Shown: positions 22,507-22,512 of the stretch, one piece after another
Layout: every line of letters begins with the position of its first letter
Numbering within the stretch: position 1 is the first letter of the stretch
Assembly (NCBI GenBank): GCA_021159525.1
Contig: JAGHEC010000371.1
Span: 1 to 22,512, forward strand
Source of the DNA: Deltaproteobacteria bacterium
Lineage (GTDB): Bacteria; Desulfobacterota; DSM-4660; Desulfatiglandales; Desulfatiglandaceae
DNA length: 22,512 nt
Direction of reading: 5' to 3'
Translations under genes and position numbers: made by a program
Notes under the pieces: model-generated
Told to the model about the DNA's origin: nothing
Databases searched by the model: none
What the model saw: the letters and a program-made list of their open reading frames with translations, nothing else

Positions 22507-22512
22507 CTGCCA

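Overview
The window looks like a Gram-negative, hopanoid-making bacterium of the Desulfobacterota (old Deltaproteobacteria) type. This is inferred from gene content (smc-ftsY, an hpnH/hpnN/hpnO group, a CheY-like receiver with an SGGG/EKPF style ending, RAMP genes) and G+C-rich coding sequence. No rRNA or other phylogenetic marker is present, so the assignment is tentative.

Layout. (1) 1-5047, plus strand: a non-coding leader with a diverged repeat copy and an A+T-rich promoter, then smc and ftsY in one operon. (2) 5044-12331, minus strand: a hopanoid side-chain operon reading hpnO, hpnN, a PhnD-like periplasmic protein, a small out-of-frame ORF, hpnH and a second radical SAM gene. A good sigma70-type promoter (12303-12331) and a six-codon leader ORF with a strong ribosome binding site precede hpnO. 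The last gene shares its stop-codon bases with ftsY, which converges on it. (3) 12414-14256, plus strand: a single-domain response regulator behind its own promoter, the remains of an altronate dehydratase (UxaA) gene with a large internal deletion, and a metallo-beta-lactamase-fold hydrolase. (4) 14257-14839: a non-coding stretch with a candidate promoter and a potentially folded leader. (5) 14840-19908, plus strand: three overlapping genes that form the most unusual part of the window. They encode a 1074-residue protein with at least three RAMP (Cas7-like) domains and a long helical segment between the first and second clear ones, a 292-residue protein with a CxxC-x13-CxxC zinc knuckle and no family I recognise, and a Cas6-like RAMP protein. 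No cas10, cas1, cas2 or CRISPR array is visible. (6) 19909-20957: about 1 kb of decayed sequence with fragments of a hydantoinase A/oxoprolinase gene and a minus-strand terminator-like hairpin. (7) 20958-22280: rmuC. The window ends with a second, inverted copy of the repeat seen at the start.

How the parts work together. smc and ftsY are housekeeping genes for chromosome organisation and membrane protein targeting. The hpn operon attaches adenosine to hopene (HpnH), installs an amino group on the side chain (HpnO) and moves hopanoids to the outer membrane (HpnN); hpnG and the squalene-hopene cyclase gene are not here. The RAMP cassette looks like a self-contained, Cas10-less type III-like CRISPR effector module. 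Its domain order (RAMP, helical, RAMP, RAMP) recalls the Cas7-11/gRAMP single-protein effector of type III-E, but it is shorter and is paired with a Cas6-like protein and a zinc-knuckle protein rather than TPR-CHAT. It lies between two patches of gene decay, as expected of a variable locus.
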